A stretch of 64,000 nt of DNA, from NCBI GenBank assembly GCA_964588695.1, contig CAZPQK010000005.1, forward strand, positions 186,001-250,000, given 5' to 3'. Shown here in pieces: positions 16,118-24,412 of this stretch. The notes under the pieces are model-generated. The model ran no database searches, was not told where the DNA came from, and was given only the letters and a program-made list of their open reading frames with translations. Positions within the stretch are counted from its first letter, which is position 1, and every line of letters starts with the position of its first letter. This DNA comes from CAZPQK01 sp964588695. Its GTDB lineage: Bacteria > Krumholzibacteriota > Krumholzibacteriia > WVZY01 > JAKEHA01. A program made the translations under genes and the position numbers.

Positions 16118-17137
16118 TTGCGAATCGCAATAGACGCCATGGGCGGCGACAGGGGCCCGGAGGTGGTCATCGCGGGCGCCCTTGACGCTCTGCGCGACCG
16201 GCCCGAGATCTCACTCGCGTTGGTGGGCCACCAGGACCAGATTGGCACCGTCCTATCCAGCGCTGATTATCCCAAGGACCGCGTTCACATCGTGCACGCG
16301 CCCGAGTCTATCGGGATGTCCGAGTCTCCCGCGCAAGCCATCCGCAAAAAGAAAAATGCATCGATCGTGGTTGGGACCCGCCTTCTTAAAGAGGGCGGGT
16401 CCGACGCATTTGTTAGTGCTGGCAACACCGGAGCTATGGTCGCGAGTTCGCTACTTACGCTGGGGCGCCTGCACGGTATTTCCCGTCCGGCGATTTCGAC
16501 CCTGTGGCCCACCAAAAAGAGCGACGTCGTCGTGTTGGATGTGGGCGCGAATCACGAATGCACGCCCCGAAACCTGCTGCAGTTTGCGCTTATGGGAAGT
16601 GTGTACGCCGAATTCAATCTGGGCGTGGCCAAGCCTCGCGTGGGGCTGTTGAATATCGGCGAAGAACCCAGCAAAGGAAACGACCTCGTCAAAGAGGCAT
16701 ATAGCCAGCTTAGTCAGGAGTCGGCAATCAACTTCATCGGTAACGTCGAAGGTCGGGACGTGTTTGAAGGTGCTGCCGATGTCGTCGTATGCGACGGTTT
16801 TGTCGGAAACGTGTTGCTTAAATTCTCGGAAAGCATTTATTCGTTTTTAACATACATGCTACGCGACGCGATTAGTCAAAGCGCTGGGGCTAAGTTGGGG
16901 GCGTTGATGATGAAGGGGGCGTTTACTCGTGTGCGATCCGAGCTGGATTACGCCGAATATGGTGGCGCGCCATTGTTAGGGGTCGCAGGCGTTTCGATTA
17001 TTTCGCACGGCAAGAGTTCGGGGCGGGCCATTCGCAACGCCGTTCTGGCCGCCGAGCGCTGCGTGAGTACCGACATTAACCGAAGAATCGAATCCCGACT
17101 CAAAGAGATGGGGAGCAACGTTGCCAATGTCAGCTAG
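16118..17137 (+). CDS. plsX: phosphate acyltransferase PlsX
   Basis: Converts acyl-ACP to acyl phosphate, the donor for PlsY in phospholipid synthesis; peripheral membrane protein. The N-terminus MRIAIDAMGGDRGPEVVI is diagnostic and fixes the TTG start at 16118, 7 bases after AAGGAG. VSAGNTGAMVASSLL and DVGANHECTPRNLLQFA are further family motifs. Length 339 is normal. Its 3' end overlaps fabH by 11 bases. Confidence 0.95.
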   Translation: MRIAIDAMGGDRGPEVVIAGALDALRDRPEISLALVGHQDQIGTVLSSADYPKDRVHIVHAPESIGMSESPAQAIRKKKNASIVVGTRLLKEGGSDAFVSAGNTGAMVASSLLTLGRLHGISRPAISTLWPTKKSDVVVLDVGANHECTPRNLLQFALMGSVYAEFNLGVAKPRVGLLNIGEEPSKGNDLVKEAYSQLSQESAINFIGNVEGRDVFEGAADVVVCDGFVGNVLLKFSESIYSFLTYMLRDAISQSAGAKLGALMMKGAFTRVRSELDYAEYGGAPLLGVAGVSIISHGKSSGRAIRNAVLAAERCVSTDINRRIESRLKEMGSNVANVS

Positions 17138-18134
17138 AGGATCGCGAATAATTGGAACGGGGAGTTATTTTCCCGAGCGCGTGATGACGAACGTCGACCT
17201 GGAAAAAATGGTCGACACTTCGGACGAGTGGATCAAGACGCGAACTGGTATTTCGGAACGACGCATTGCCGCCGAATCGGAAGCGTGCTCGGACCTTGGG
17301 ACCGCCGCGGCGCGAGCCGCGCTTGACGCCGCCGGCGTCAAACCCGAAGAGCTCGACGGTGTCATCATGGGCACGATAAGCGGTGACATGCAGTTTCCCG
17401 CTACGGCTGTGTTTATTCAACAAAACCTGGGTGCGACCAACGCCTTCGCCACCGACCTGAGTGCCGCGTGCAGTGGCTTTATCTATGGCGTGTGCATGGC
17501 TCATGGCTTAATCGCGTCCGGACAAATGGACAAAGTGTTAGTGGTGGGCGGTGAGGTGCTAAGCAAGTTTCTGGATTGGGAAGATCGTACGACGTGTGTT
17601 TTGTTTGGCGACGGCGCCGGTGCGGTGGTCATGGAAGCCTGCGAGCCGAGCGAGGGAATCGCTGCCACGTTAATGGGTAGCGATGGTTCACTCGCCGATC
17701 TGCTGTGCATCCCTGGGGGTGGGTCGCGCGCTCCGCTAACCAACGAAACCTATTTGTCGCGCGAGCACTTAATAAAAATGAAGGGCGACGGCGTGTTTAA
17801 GCACGCTGTGCGTGCGATGGCCAATTCCGCCAAAGAAGTCGTCGCCAAAGCCGGAATCGCGTTAGATGATGTCGCATTGATCGTTCCTCACCAGGCAAAC
17901 GTTCGCATCGTAGACGCGGTGACCGAACGCCTGGAGTTTCCCAGCGACCGTGTCACTATGAATTTGGATCGGTTCGGCAACACGTCGGCGGGAACCATCC
18001 CAACAGCGTTTGACGAAGCGGTGCGCGCCGGGCGCGTTAAGCCCGGCGATTGGGTGCTGTTTGTGGGATTTGGCGGCGGATTTACTTGGGGTGCGGTGTT
18101 GCTTAAGCATTCGCCGCAAGGGAGCGGGGCGTAG
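17127..18134 (+). CDS. fabH: 3-oxoacyl-ACP synthase III FabH
   Basis: Starts fatty acid chains by condensing acetyl-CoA (or another primer) with malonyl-ACP. The catalytic triad is visible: Cys in DLSAACSGFIYG, His in IVPHQANVRIVDA and Asn in RFGNTSAGTIP. ATG 17127 was chosen over TTG 17121 because it has GGGGAG upstream and gives a normal 335-residue length. It overlaps the plsX end, and its TAG overlaps the fabD GTG. Confidence 0.94.
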   Translation: MSARGSRIIGTGSYFPERVMTNVDLEKMVDTSDEWIKTRTGISERRIAAESEACSDLGTAAARAALDAAGVKPEELDGVIMGTISGDMQFPATAVFIQQNLGATNAFATDLSAACSGFIYGVCMAHGLIASGQMDKVLVVGGEVLSKFLDWEDRTTCVLFGDGAGAVVMEACEPSEGIAATLMGSDGSLADLLCIPGGGSRAPLTNETYLSREHLIKMKGDGVFKHAVRAMANSAKEVVAKAGIALDDVALIVPHQANVRIVDAVTERLEFPSDRVTMNLDRFGNTSAGTIPTAFDEAVRAGRVKPGDWVLFVGFGGGFTWGAVLLKHSPQGSGA

Positions 18135-19060
18135 TGAAAGTGCCGATGATGTTCCCCGGTCAGGGGTCGCAGTTTGTCGGAATAGGCAAGGACTACTACG
18201 ATGCGTTTCCGGCGGTTCGCGACCTGTACGACCGCGCGAATCAGGCGCTGGGATTTGACATCGCCGAACTAAGTTTTACCGGCGAGATGGAGACGCTAAC
18301 CGAAACGCGTAACGCTCAGCCCGCGATTCTTCTGCATAGCCTGGCAATTCTCACCGTGTTGGCCGAACGCGGCGTCAGCCCGTCGGTGGTTGCCGGACAC
18401 AGCCTGGGAGAGTTCAGTGCGCTGGTTGCGGCGGAGTCCCTCGACCCGATTGACGCCGTGAAAATCGTTCGCCGGCGCGGCGAACTAATGTTTGAAGCCG
18501 GCCTTAAGCAGCCCGGGACAATGGCTGCGGTGATAGGACTCGACCAGGATAAGGTGGAAGCAGTCGTGGGCGAGGTTGGGCGCGATGGTGTTGTGGTGGT
18601 TGCTAACTATAACTCGCCCGCGCAGTTTGCTATATCCGGAGAAGTTGACGCGGTGGAGGCGGCCTGCCCCGCGCTCAAAGAAGCGGGAGCCAAGCGAGCC
18701 TTGCGACTTCCGGTCAGCGGCGCATTTCATTCGCCGCTGATGGAGCCGACGGTTCCGGAGTTTCGCGGATACTTGGAGTCTTTCGATATCGGCAAGGTAA
18801 AGGTTCCATGGGTTGCCAATGTTACCGCCCGTGTCGAGAATAGCGACGCCGACGTGATTGATTTGCTTGCACGACAGTTGTCGTCCCCGGTGCGCTGGAC
18901 GGATAGTATGGCCGCGTTTGCCGGGGTTGACGGTTCGCCCGCTTTCGAAGTGGGGCCGGGGAAGGTGCTGACCGGCCTGATGAAGCGAATCGTTCCCGAC
19001 GTGAACGTGGCGACGCTCAGCAGTACCGACGATCTGGCCGCGGCGGCTCTGGGCGTATAG
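18134..19060 (+). CDS. fabD: malonyl-CoA:ACP transacylase FabD
   Basis: Moves malonyl from CoA to ACP for chain elongation. The N-terminus KVPMMFPGQGSQFVG, the catalytic serine in VAGHSLGEFSALVAAE (near residue 92) and the histidine in SGAFHSPLM near residue 200 are typical. Start is GTG 18134, sharing one base with the fabH stop. A hairpin terminator follows at once. Confidence 0.94.
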   Translation: MKVPMMFPGQGSQFVGIGKDYYDAFPAVRDLYDRANQALGFDIAELSFTGEMETLTETRNAQPAILLHSLAILTVLAERGVSPSVVAGHSLGEFSALVAAESLDPIDAVKIVRRRGELMFEAGLKQPGTMAAVIGLDQDKVEAVVGEVGRDGVVVVANYNSPAQFAISGEVDAVEAACPALKEAGAKRALRLPVSGAFHSPLMEPTVPEFRGYLESFDIGKVKVPWVANVTARVENSDADVIDLLARQLSSPVRWTDSMAAFAGVDGSPAFEVGPGKVLTGLMKRIVPDVNVATLSSTDDLAAAALGV

Positions 19061-19090
19061 AATGCCGTTTGGCGCCGATCGGCATTTTTT
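19061..19090 (+). terminator. intrinsic terminator between fabD and fabG
   Basis: AATGCCG (19061-19067) pairs with CGGCATT (19080-19086), followed by a run of six T. It begins directly after the fabD stop and splits the fab cluster into two transcription units, unless it acts as an attenuator. Confidence 0.75.
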
Positions 19091-19097
19091 GTTATAA
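19069..19097 (+). promoter_or_regulatory. possible promoter of fabG-acpP-fabF-rnc
   Basis: TTGGCG (19069-19074), a 17-base spacer and TTATAA (19092-19097). The -35 lies inside the fabD terminator hairpin loop and the -10 just after its T run. Expected start near 19104, giving a 17-base leader that contains GGAGGG. Confidence 0.5.
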
Positions 19098-19120
19098 GTG
19101 ACATGATTACGGAGGGTTGG

Positions 19121-19867
19121 ATGGACTTCGCGGGAAAAACAGCACTAGTCACCGGCGGCGCCCGGGGGATTGGTCACGCGATCGCCTCCGGGTTGGGAAA
19201 GCACGGCGCCGCAATCGCGGTTGTCGATCTTGACCTGGACAGCGCGACCGCCGGAGCGGAGAGCCTGGGCGCTCAAGGGATTGCGGCCAAGCCTTTCGCT
19301 TGTAACGTCGCCGACTTTGAGGCGGTCAAGTCGCTGGGTGAAGCGGTTGCGTCGGAGTTCGACACCATCGATATCCTGGTGAACAACGCCGGCATTGCCC
19401 GCGACCGCCTGTTGCTTCGGATGACGCCAGACGATTGGGCGGCGGTGTTAAACGTCAACCTTACCGGCGCGTTTAACGCCTGCAAAGTGTTCGGGCCGCC
19501 GATGTTGAAGCGTCGCGAAGGAAGCGTCATTAATATAGCGTCCGTGGTTGGCCAGATGGGCAACGTCGGACAGGCGAACTACTCGGCCAGCAAGGCGGGT
19601 TTGATTGGGCTGACCAAATCGTTGGCCAAAGAATTTGCAGCTCGTAGCGTTCGCGTTAACGCGATCGCACCGGGGTTCATTCGAACCGCGATGACCGACG
19701 AGTTGCCGGATGAAGTTAAGCAGCAAATGCAGTCGACCATACCAATGGTCAGGTTTGGTGAGCCAGAAGACGTGGCAAACATTGCGGTGTTTCTCGCGTC
19801 CGACCTGGCGAGCTATGTGACAGGGCAAGTGATCAACTGCGACGGCGGCATGATCATGGCTCGCTAA
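19121..19867 (+). CDS. fabG: 3-oxoacyl-ACP reductase FabG
   Basis: NADPH-dependent reduction of 3-ketoacyl-ACP. Short-chain dehydrogenase with the cofactor motif VTGGARGIGHAIA (TGxxxGIG), NNAG near residue 90, and catalytic Ser-Tyr-Lys in IASVVGQM and YSASKAGLIGL. ATG 19121 gives the standard start MDFAGKTALVTGG and 248 residues; GGAGGG lies only 4 bases upstream. An ATG at 19103 is in frame but adds residues unlike the family. Confidence 0.94.
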   Translation: MDFAGKTALVTGGARGIGHAIASGLGKHGAAIAVVDLDLDSATAGAESLGAQGIAAKPFACNVADFEAVKSLGEAVASEFDTIDILVNNAGIARDRLLLRMTPDDWAAVLNVNLTGAFNACKVFGPPMLKRREGSVINIASVVGQMGNVGQANYSASKAGLIGLTKSLAKEFAARSVRVNAIAPGFIRTAMTDELPDEVKQQMQSTIPMVRFGEPEDVANIAVFLASDLASYVTGQVINCDGGMIMAR

Positions 19868-19887
19868 CGCCACGGAGGAAGACACGA

Positions 19888-20124
19888 ATGTCTGAAATCG
19901 AAGCCAAAGTAAAAAAGATTATCGAAGAGAAACTTTCGGTAAACGCGGATCAGATTACTAACGACGCGAAGTTCGCAGAAGATCTGAAGGCCGACTCTCT
20001 GGATACCGTCGAACTGGTGATGGCTCTGGAAGACGAGTTTGGTCTGGATATTCCCGACGAAGAAGCCGAGAAGATTAAGACCGTTCAAAACGCGGTCGAC
20101 TATATCACCGAAAAAACCGGGTAA
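19888..20124 (+). CDS. acpP: acyl carrier protein
   Basis: A 78-residue acidic protein that carries growing acyl chains on phosphopantetheine. The attachment motif DSLD is at residues 36-39, with Ser37 modified, followed by the recognition helix TVELVMALEDEFGLDIPDE. GGAGG precedes the ATG. It lies between fabG and fabF as in most bacteria. Confidence 0.97.
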   Translation: MSEIEAKVKKIIEEKLSVNADQITNDAKFAEDLKADSLDTVELVMALEDEFGLDIPDEEAEKIKTVQNAVDYITEKTG

Positions 20125-20134
20125 GTAACACCAT

Positions 20135-21373
20135 ATGCACGATCGTAAGGTTGTAATCACCGAAGTCGGTTTGGTGACGGCCGCTGGCTTGAACACGGCT
20201 GACACCTGGTCGGCGATTAAAGCGGGGCGCGGAGCCATTTCGCGTATCAGCGGTTTTGATCCCAGCGAGTTGTCGACGCAATTCGCCGCCGAGATCAAGG
20301 ACTACGAACCGGCGGAGTTTATGGACGCCAAGGACGCGAAGCGGACCGACCGTTTTACTCACCTCGCGGCCAATGGCGCGGGGCAATGTCTGGGAAGCGT
20401 CGATCTCGATTCGCTGGACCGGACGCGTTTTGGCGTGGTTATTGGGTCGGGGATTGGCGGAATCGCAACCTTCGAAACTCAGCACAGCATCATGGTCAAA
20501 CGCGGGCCATCGCGGGTAAGTCCGTTTTTTATTCCGATGATGATCTCGGACATGGCCAGTGGCTACGTATCGATCGTTCACGGGCTGCAGGGTCCCAACT
20601 ATTGCACGGTGTCGGCATGTGCGTCCGGTGGTAACGCCATCGCGGATGCCTTTATGCTGATTCGCAACGGACTGGCCGACGCGATCTTAACCGGCGGAGC
20701 CGAGGCGGCGTGTACTCCGATGTCGATGGCCGGGTTCTGCTCGGTCAAGGCGTTGTCGGGCCGTAACGACGACCCTGAACACGCCTCGCGCCCCTTCGAC
20801 AAAGACCGCGACGGGTTCGTCCTGGGCGAAGGCGCAGGTGTGTTGCTGTTAGAATCAGAAGAGCACGCCAAAGCACGCGGAGCCACCATCCTTGCGGAGG
20901 TCGCGGGGATCGGGCTCACCGGCGACGCCCACCATATGACCGCTCCGGCGCCCGACGGCGAGGGTGCGATTCGGGCCATGCGCATGGCGCTGGAAACGGC
21001 GGGCCTTAAGCCCGACGCAGTCGACTACGTCAATGCCCATGGCACCAGCACGCAGCTCAACGATGCCGCAGAAACGGCTGCGATCAAGCAAGTGTTTGGC
21101 GACCACGCTCGCAAGCTCGCGATAAGTTCTACCAAGTCGATGGTTGGACACCTATTGGGTGCTGCCGCGTCCGTCGAAGCTATCTTTTGTGCGCTGGCGA
21201 TTCGCGACGATGTCATCCCGCCAACGATCAACTATTCAACTCCCGACCCCGACTGTGACCTGGACTACGTTCCCAACGAAGCGCGGTCGCAGCGTATTGA
21301 TGTGGCATTGTCCAACTCGTTTGGCTTTGGCGGACACAACGTGTCCCTAATCATCAAGCGGTACGCGGCATAA
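20135..21373 (+). CDS. fabF: 3-oxoacyl-ACP synthase II FabF
   Basis: Condensing enzyme for chain elongation. Active-site cysteine in CTVSACASGGNAIADA (near residue 164), histidines in YVNAHGTSTQLND and STKSMVGHLLGAAA, and the C-terminal SNSFGFGGHNVSLI are standard. The 412-residue length fits. The usual VVITG near the N-terminus reads VVITEVG here, a small departure. It follows acpP by 10 bases and precedes rnc by 4. Confidence 0.95.
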   Translation: MHDRKVVITEVGLVTAAGLNTADTWSAIKAGRGAISRISGFDPSELSTQFAAEIKDYEPAEFMDAKDAKRTDRFTHLAANGAGQCLGSVDLDSLDRTRFGVVIGSGIGGIATFETQHSIMVKRGPSRVSPFFIPMMISDMASGYVSIVHGLQGPNYCTVSACASGGNAIADAFMLIRNGLADAILTGGAEAACTPMSMAGFCSVKALSGRNDDPEHASRPFDKDRDGFVLGEGAGVLLLESEEHAKARGATILAEVAGIGLTGDAHHMTAPAPDGEGAIRAMRMALETAGLKPDAVDYVNAHGTSTQLNDAAETAAIKQVFGDHARKLAISSTKSMVGHLLGAAASVEAIFCALAIRDDVIPPTINYSTPDPDCDLDYVPNEARSQRIDVALSNSFGFGGHNVSLIIKRYAA

Positions 21374-21377
21374 GATC

Positions 21378-22178
21378 ATGGCCAACCCGCTGAGAAATTT
21401 GGTTCTGCGTTTTAACCGGATTTTTCAGCCGACGGCTGTTGAAACTTCCGACCCCATCGACGAAACGCTGCAAGCGCTGCAGCGCGCGCTAAAGTATCAG
21501 TTTCAGGACGAAACTGTTTTGCGCGATGCATTGGTGCATCGATCGTACTCTCCTCACCTGGAGGAGCGCGAAAATCACTCGAACGAACGCATGGAGTTTC
21601 TGGGAGATTCCGTGCTGTCGTTGGTGGTTAACGAACACCTCTACCGAAGCTACCCGCAGCGCAGCGAAGGCGAACTCACTAAGATGAAGTCGGTGATCGT
21701 CAGTAAGCAGATTCTCGCCATACTGGCCAAGCGGATCGACTTGGGTAGCTTTGTTCTGGTCTCGGACAATGCGCAACGCGCCGGGGTTAGCGAGATGGAT
21801 AGCGTGCTGGCCGACACGTTAGAAGCGGTGTTCGGAGCCGTATTTCTTGACGGCGGATTTGAGGCTGCGCGTCGGTGCGTGCTGCGAGTGTTGCCAAACA
21901 ACCTCTCAGAGATTGTTCTCAAAGAAGAAACGATCAACTACAAGAGCCTGCTGCAGGAATACATCCAGGCATTGCACAAAGTCCCGCCGCGTTACCGGGT
22001 GAACGCTACGACCGGCCCCGACCACGACAAAGAGTTTGAAGTCGAGGTTGTCGTGCAAGGGAACATTCTGGCCACCGGACAGGGCAAAACCAAGAAGCTG
22101 GCCGAGCAAGTCGCTGCCAAGCACGCCTATCAGAAGCTCCTAAACACCGATAAACCAACTGGTTACACAGATACCTAG
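21378..22178 (+). CDS. rnc: ribonuclease III
   Basis: Double-strand-specific endonuclease that processes rRNA precursors and some mRNAs. The signature NERMEFLGDSVLSLVV (near residue 74) holds catalytic acidic residues; a second set is in SVLADTLEAVFGAVFLDGG. A C-terminal double-stranded-RNA-binding domain (about residues 190-258) ends with GKTKKLAEQVAAKHAYQKL. Length 266, with about 30 extra N-terminal residues. acpP-fabF-rnc is a widespread order. Confidence 0.95.
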   Translation: MANPLRNLVLRFNRIFQPTAVETSDPIDETLQALQRALKYQFQDETVLRDALVHRSYSPHLEERENHSNERMEFLGDSVLSLVVNEHLYRSYPQRSEGELTKMKSVIVSKQILAILAKRIDLGSFVLVSDNAQRAGVSEMDSVLADTLEAVFGAVFLDGGFEAARRCVLRVLPNNLSEIVLKEETINYKSLLQEYIQALHKVPPRYRVNATTGPDHDKEFEVEVVVQGNILATGQGKTKKLAEQVAAKHAYQKLLNTDKPTGYTDT

Positions 22179-22228
22179 ACTTACCCAGCCGCCCCCATCC
22201 TGGGCATAGTTCCTGCATTGTCCCGCAT

Positions 22229-22720
22229 ATGGGACGTTCCGATATCGAGATTCCGGACGCGCCTTACGTCTACGGAGGTCAGGTCGAACCGCTTTGTCGC
22301 GAGTGCCAACTCCCGTGTCAGTTAGAGCGGACCAGTGTTGACTGTTTGCGGCGCTTCTTCTTACAGGGAATGCTGCAGTGCACGTATTTCATTTACGGGT
22401 ATTGTTTTCTGGAACAAGAGGAAGGCTGCACGTTTGACAATGGTGGTAAGCACGACCAGTACTGGATGCAATTGCTAAACGACTACTTCCACAACGTGCG
22501 TGATCGCGAAGAGAATGATCCCGACTTCGTACGCAATGCCGAAGAACTTCGCAAACTTGTCGAAGCAAAAATAAACGACCGCCAGGTTCCACTGTGTCGT
22601 TACCTGGAAGAAGTCTACAACCGAGTGATGGAAGAAGGCGGCGGACTTAGCGAAGAAATGATGGATCGTCTTGACGACGCCTATCTTGCCCTGCTAGCGG
22701 GCACCGAGCGCAAGCGCTAG
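22229..22720 (+). CDS. unknown Cys-rich protein, 163 residues
   Basis: I do not recognise a family. Cysteines fall at residues 23, 26, 30, 39, 51, 59 and 67 (C-x2-C-x3-C-x8-C-x11-C-x7-C-x7-C), then one in QVPLCRYLEE. The second half is charged and helical. There is no signal peptide or membrane helix, so it is probably cytoplasmic; a zinc or iron-sulfur site is a guess. No clear Shine-Dalgarno precedes the ATG. It follows rnc by 50 bases (a CCCAG/CTGGG hairpin lies between) and overlaps the last bases of the convergent porin gene. Codon use and frame look real. Confidence 0.7.
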   Translation: MGRSDIEIPDAPYVYGGQVEPLCRECQLPCQLERTSVDCLRRFFLQGMLQCTYFIYGYCFLEQEEGCTFDNGGKHDQYWMQLLNDYFHNVRDREENDPDFVRNAEELRKLVEAKINDRQVPLCRYLEEVYNRVMEEGGGLSEEMMDRLDDAYLALLAGTERKR

Positions 22721-24024
22721 TAGCGATACCCAACCGTCAAAAAGAACTGATCGAACTCGCGTTCGTCCACCAGGATGTCCAGCGCCCGGTCGCCCCATGT
22801 GTGGGTATACGCCGCATCCACCATAACTCGCTCCCCAAACAAATATCCGGCGCCGCCAGCTATCTGTTGTCGCTGCGCTCCCACCGACGCTTCTTCAATT
22901 TCGTCGTTCTCCAGGTGATCGCGCTGCAGATACTTGAGGGGGTAAGGGCGGTAGGCGTAGCCCGCGCGGACGCGCAGAGGAACTTGTGTCGCGCTGTATT
23001 CGATTCCAGCGCGAATGTCCCACGTGGGCTGAAATACCGATTCGAACTGGCGATTGCGAAAACGGCGGCTATCGATGGCGGCCTCGCGCCAATCCGAATA
23101 GCACGCTTCGACCATTGCTACCACCGGCCCCGCATTCAGCGCAGCGCCGGTTTCGACGCGGAACGGAACCAGATAATTGCGCGAACGCGTCATGGAACTC
23201 GACTCGAAGTCGTCGGCCGCGTTGAAGTTATAAACTGTGGTTTCGGTTTGTTGGGTTCCACTAACCTTCAGCCACGTTGGAGTCGAAAGCGTCGCCCCCA
23301 AACGCAGCCACGAAAGTGCAAACAGTTGCATTCCTGCTCGTGCGCCAAAGCCGGTAATGTTTTGCGTTATGTCCTCGACAACAAACTGGGAAACTCCGTT
23401 TCCGGCAGTTGCGGTGAAGTCGTACTGTCGCAGCACGTCGACCGACCCGTGCACCACGTTAATGCTGACGCCCCCGGATAGTGCGGGTGACAGGTCAACA
23501 CCCAATCCCGCGTGGTAGCTGTAGATTCCGCCGGTTTGTTGCAGCAGAAAGCGCGAATCCAGCCCCTCGGTGTCTATACCGCGACGTGCTACATCGAGCG
23601 CGCTTGACGACCATCGGAACACGCCGACGGCAGCGACCAGGTTGCCCCGATACGTGAACGCCGGATAGGCAACCGTGAAAGCATCCAACCCACCGGCATT
23701 ATTGCTGACCTGCCCCGGACTACCGTAGAACTGGGTTGTAACGTTGCGATCTTCAAACTGAAAACCAGCGGTAACCTCTACCCGGCGGATCCGTGCCAGG
23801 CCGGCCGGATTGTAGTACAGACTATGGGCGTCGTTACAGATGGTCGCGTAGGCTCCGGCCAGCCCCGCGGCGCGTGCGCCCGAATAAAGTGGAAGCGTTA
23901 AGCCGAGCTCTTCGAACTCCACGGTTTGATCGGTGGTTTGAGCGCCCAGTGGCATGGCGGAAAGGCACACCCATAACGCGATGGCAACGGTCAGCCACTG
24001 ACGAAGGCTAGCGGGATGCGTCAA
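22717..24024 (-). CDS. outer-membrane protein, OmpP1/FadL/UPF0164-like
   Basis: Predicted beta-barrel, possibly for hydrophobic substrates. With the TTG start at 24024 the protein has 435 residues: a signal peptide (LRQWLTVAIALWVCLSAMPLGAQ), then LPLYSGARAAGLAGAYATIC and the SLYYNPAGLARI motif typical of FadL/PorV-type proteins, many alternating strands, and a terminal aromatic (VGYRY). The frame is open 180 bases further upstream, but that part overlaps the lipoprotein gene and lacks signal features. GGAAGGG lies about 11 bases before the TTG. Start overlaps the upstream lipoprotein by 17 bases, so the two are likely cotranscribed. Confidence 0.8.
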   Translation of the reverse strand: MTHPASLRQWLTVAIALWVCLSAMPLGAQTTDQTVEFEELGLTLPLYSGARAAGLAGAYATICNDAHSLYYNPAGLARIRRVEVTAGFQFEDRNVTTQFYGSPGQVSNNAGGLDAFTVAYPAFTYRGNLVAAVGVFRWSSSALDVARRGIDTEGLDSRFLLQQTGGIYSYHAGLGVDLSPALSGGVSINVVHGSVDVLRQYDFTATAGNGVSQFVVEDITQNITGFGARAGMQLFALSWLRLGATLSTPTWLKVSGTQQTETTVYNFNAADDFESSSMTRSRNYLVPFRVETGAALNAGPVVAMVEACYSDWREAAIDSRRFRNRQFESVFQPTWDIRAGIEYSATQVPLRVRAGYAYRPYPLKYLQRDHLENDEIEEASVGAQRQQIAGGAGYLFGERVMVDAAYTHTWGDRALDILVDEREFDQFFLTVGYRY

Positions 24025-24307
24025 CGGTACGAGACCCTTCCGGTCGGTCGGTTGCGGTGGTACCTGCAGGCGGGGGTGTTTTTTCGTAGTACCCGCGCCA
24101 GGCTCTTTCGTAGTGGGGTTCGTTAAGCAAATGGCGGAATGCCCAGACTTCCGAGTCGGAGTGACATGTTCCGCATTGTTTCTCGGTGGGGCGTTGGTAG
24201 CCAAGTTCGGACACGCGAGGGTGTTGCACCAGTGTGTAGCATCCGGTGAAGAACGCTAACCCCAAGGCGGTCAGCAGGGATAAAGCGATTAGCCTTCTTG
24301 ATGACAC
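24008..24307 (-). CDS. small lipoprotein with a CxxCH heme-binding motif
   Basis: A 99-residue protein with a lipoprotein signal (SLLTALGLAFFTGC, lipid-modified Cys23) and a single CGTCH motif near residues 45-49, the c-type heme attachment form. The rest is short and rich in aromatic and Pro residues; a distal Met ligand is not obvious, and His residues in LLNEPHYERAW are alternatives. Function unknown: a mini-cytochrome or a redox sensor is possible, but a single CxxCH can occur by chance. It leads the porin gene and has its own promoter-like sequence upstream. Confidence 0.7.
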   Translation of the reverse strand: MSSRRLIALSLLTALGLAFFTGCYTLVQHPRVSELGYQRPTEKQCGTCHSDSEVWAFRHLLNEPHYERAWRGYYEKTPPPAGTTATDRPEGSRTVDASR

Positions 24308-24340
24308 GGTTGAAAACAGCCCTCTTGACTTGGTAAACTT

Positions 24341-24369
24341 ATGATACGAGGCCCAGCTAAATCAGGCAA
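24341..24369 (-). promoter_or_regulatory. promoter of the lipoprotein/porin pair
   Basis: On the minus strand TTGCCT (24369-24364), a 17-base spacer and TATCAT (24346-24341). The expected start is near 24334, about 27 bases before the ATG at 24307. Confidence 0.5.
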
Positions 24370-24412
24370 TGGGGTTCTTTTGCACCCCGGTCTACCTCGT
24401 TAGGAATTCACC

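Noticed and set aside
24310..24345. Plus-strand promoter for the TPR gene using TTGACT and TATGAT
   Set aside because: The spacer is only 9 bases; the alternative TTGAAA gives 24 bases. The same bases fit a minus-strand promoter better.
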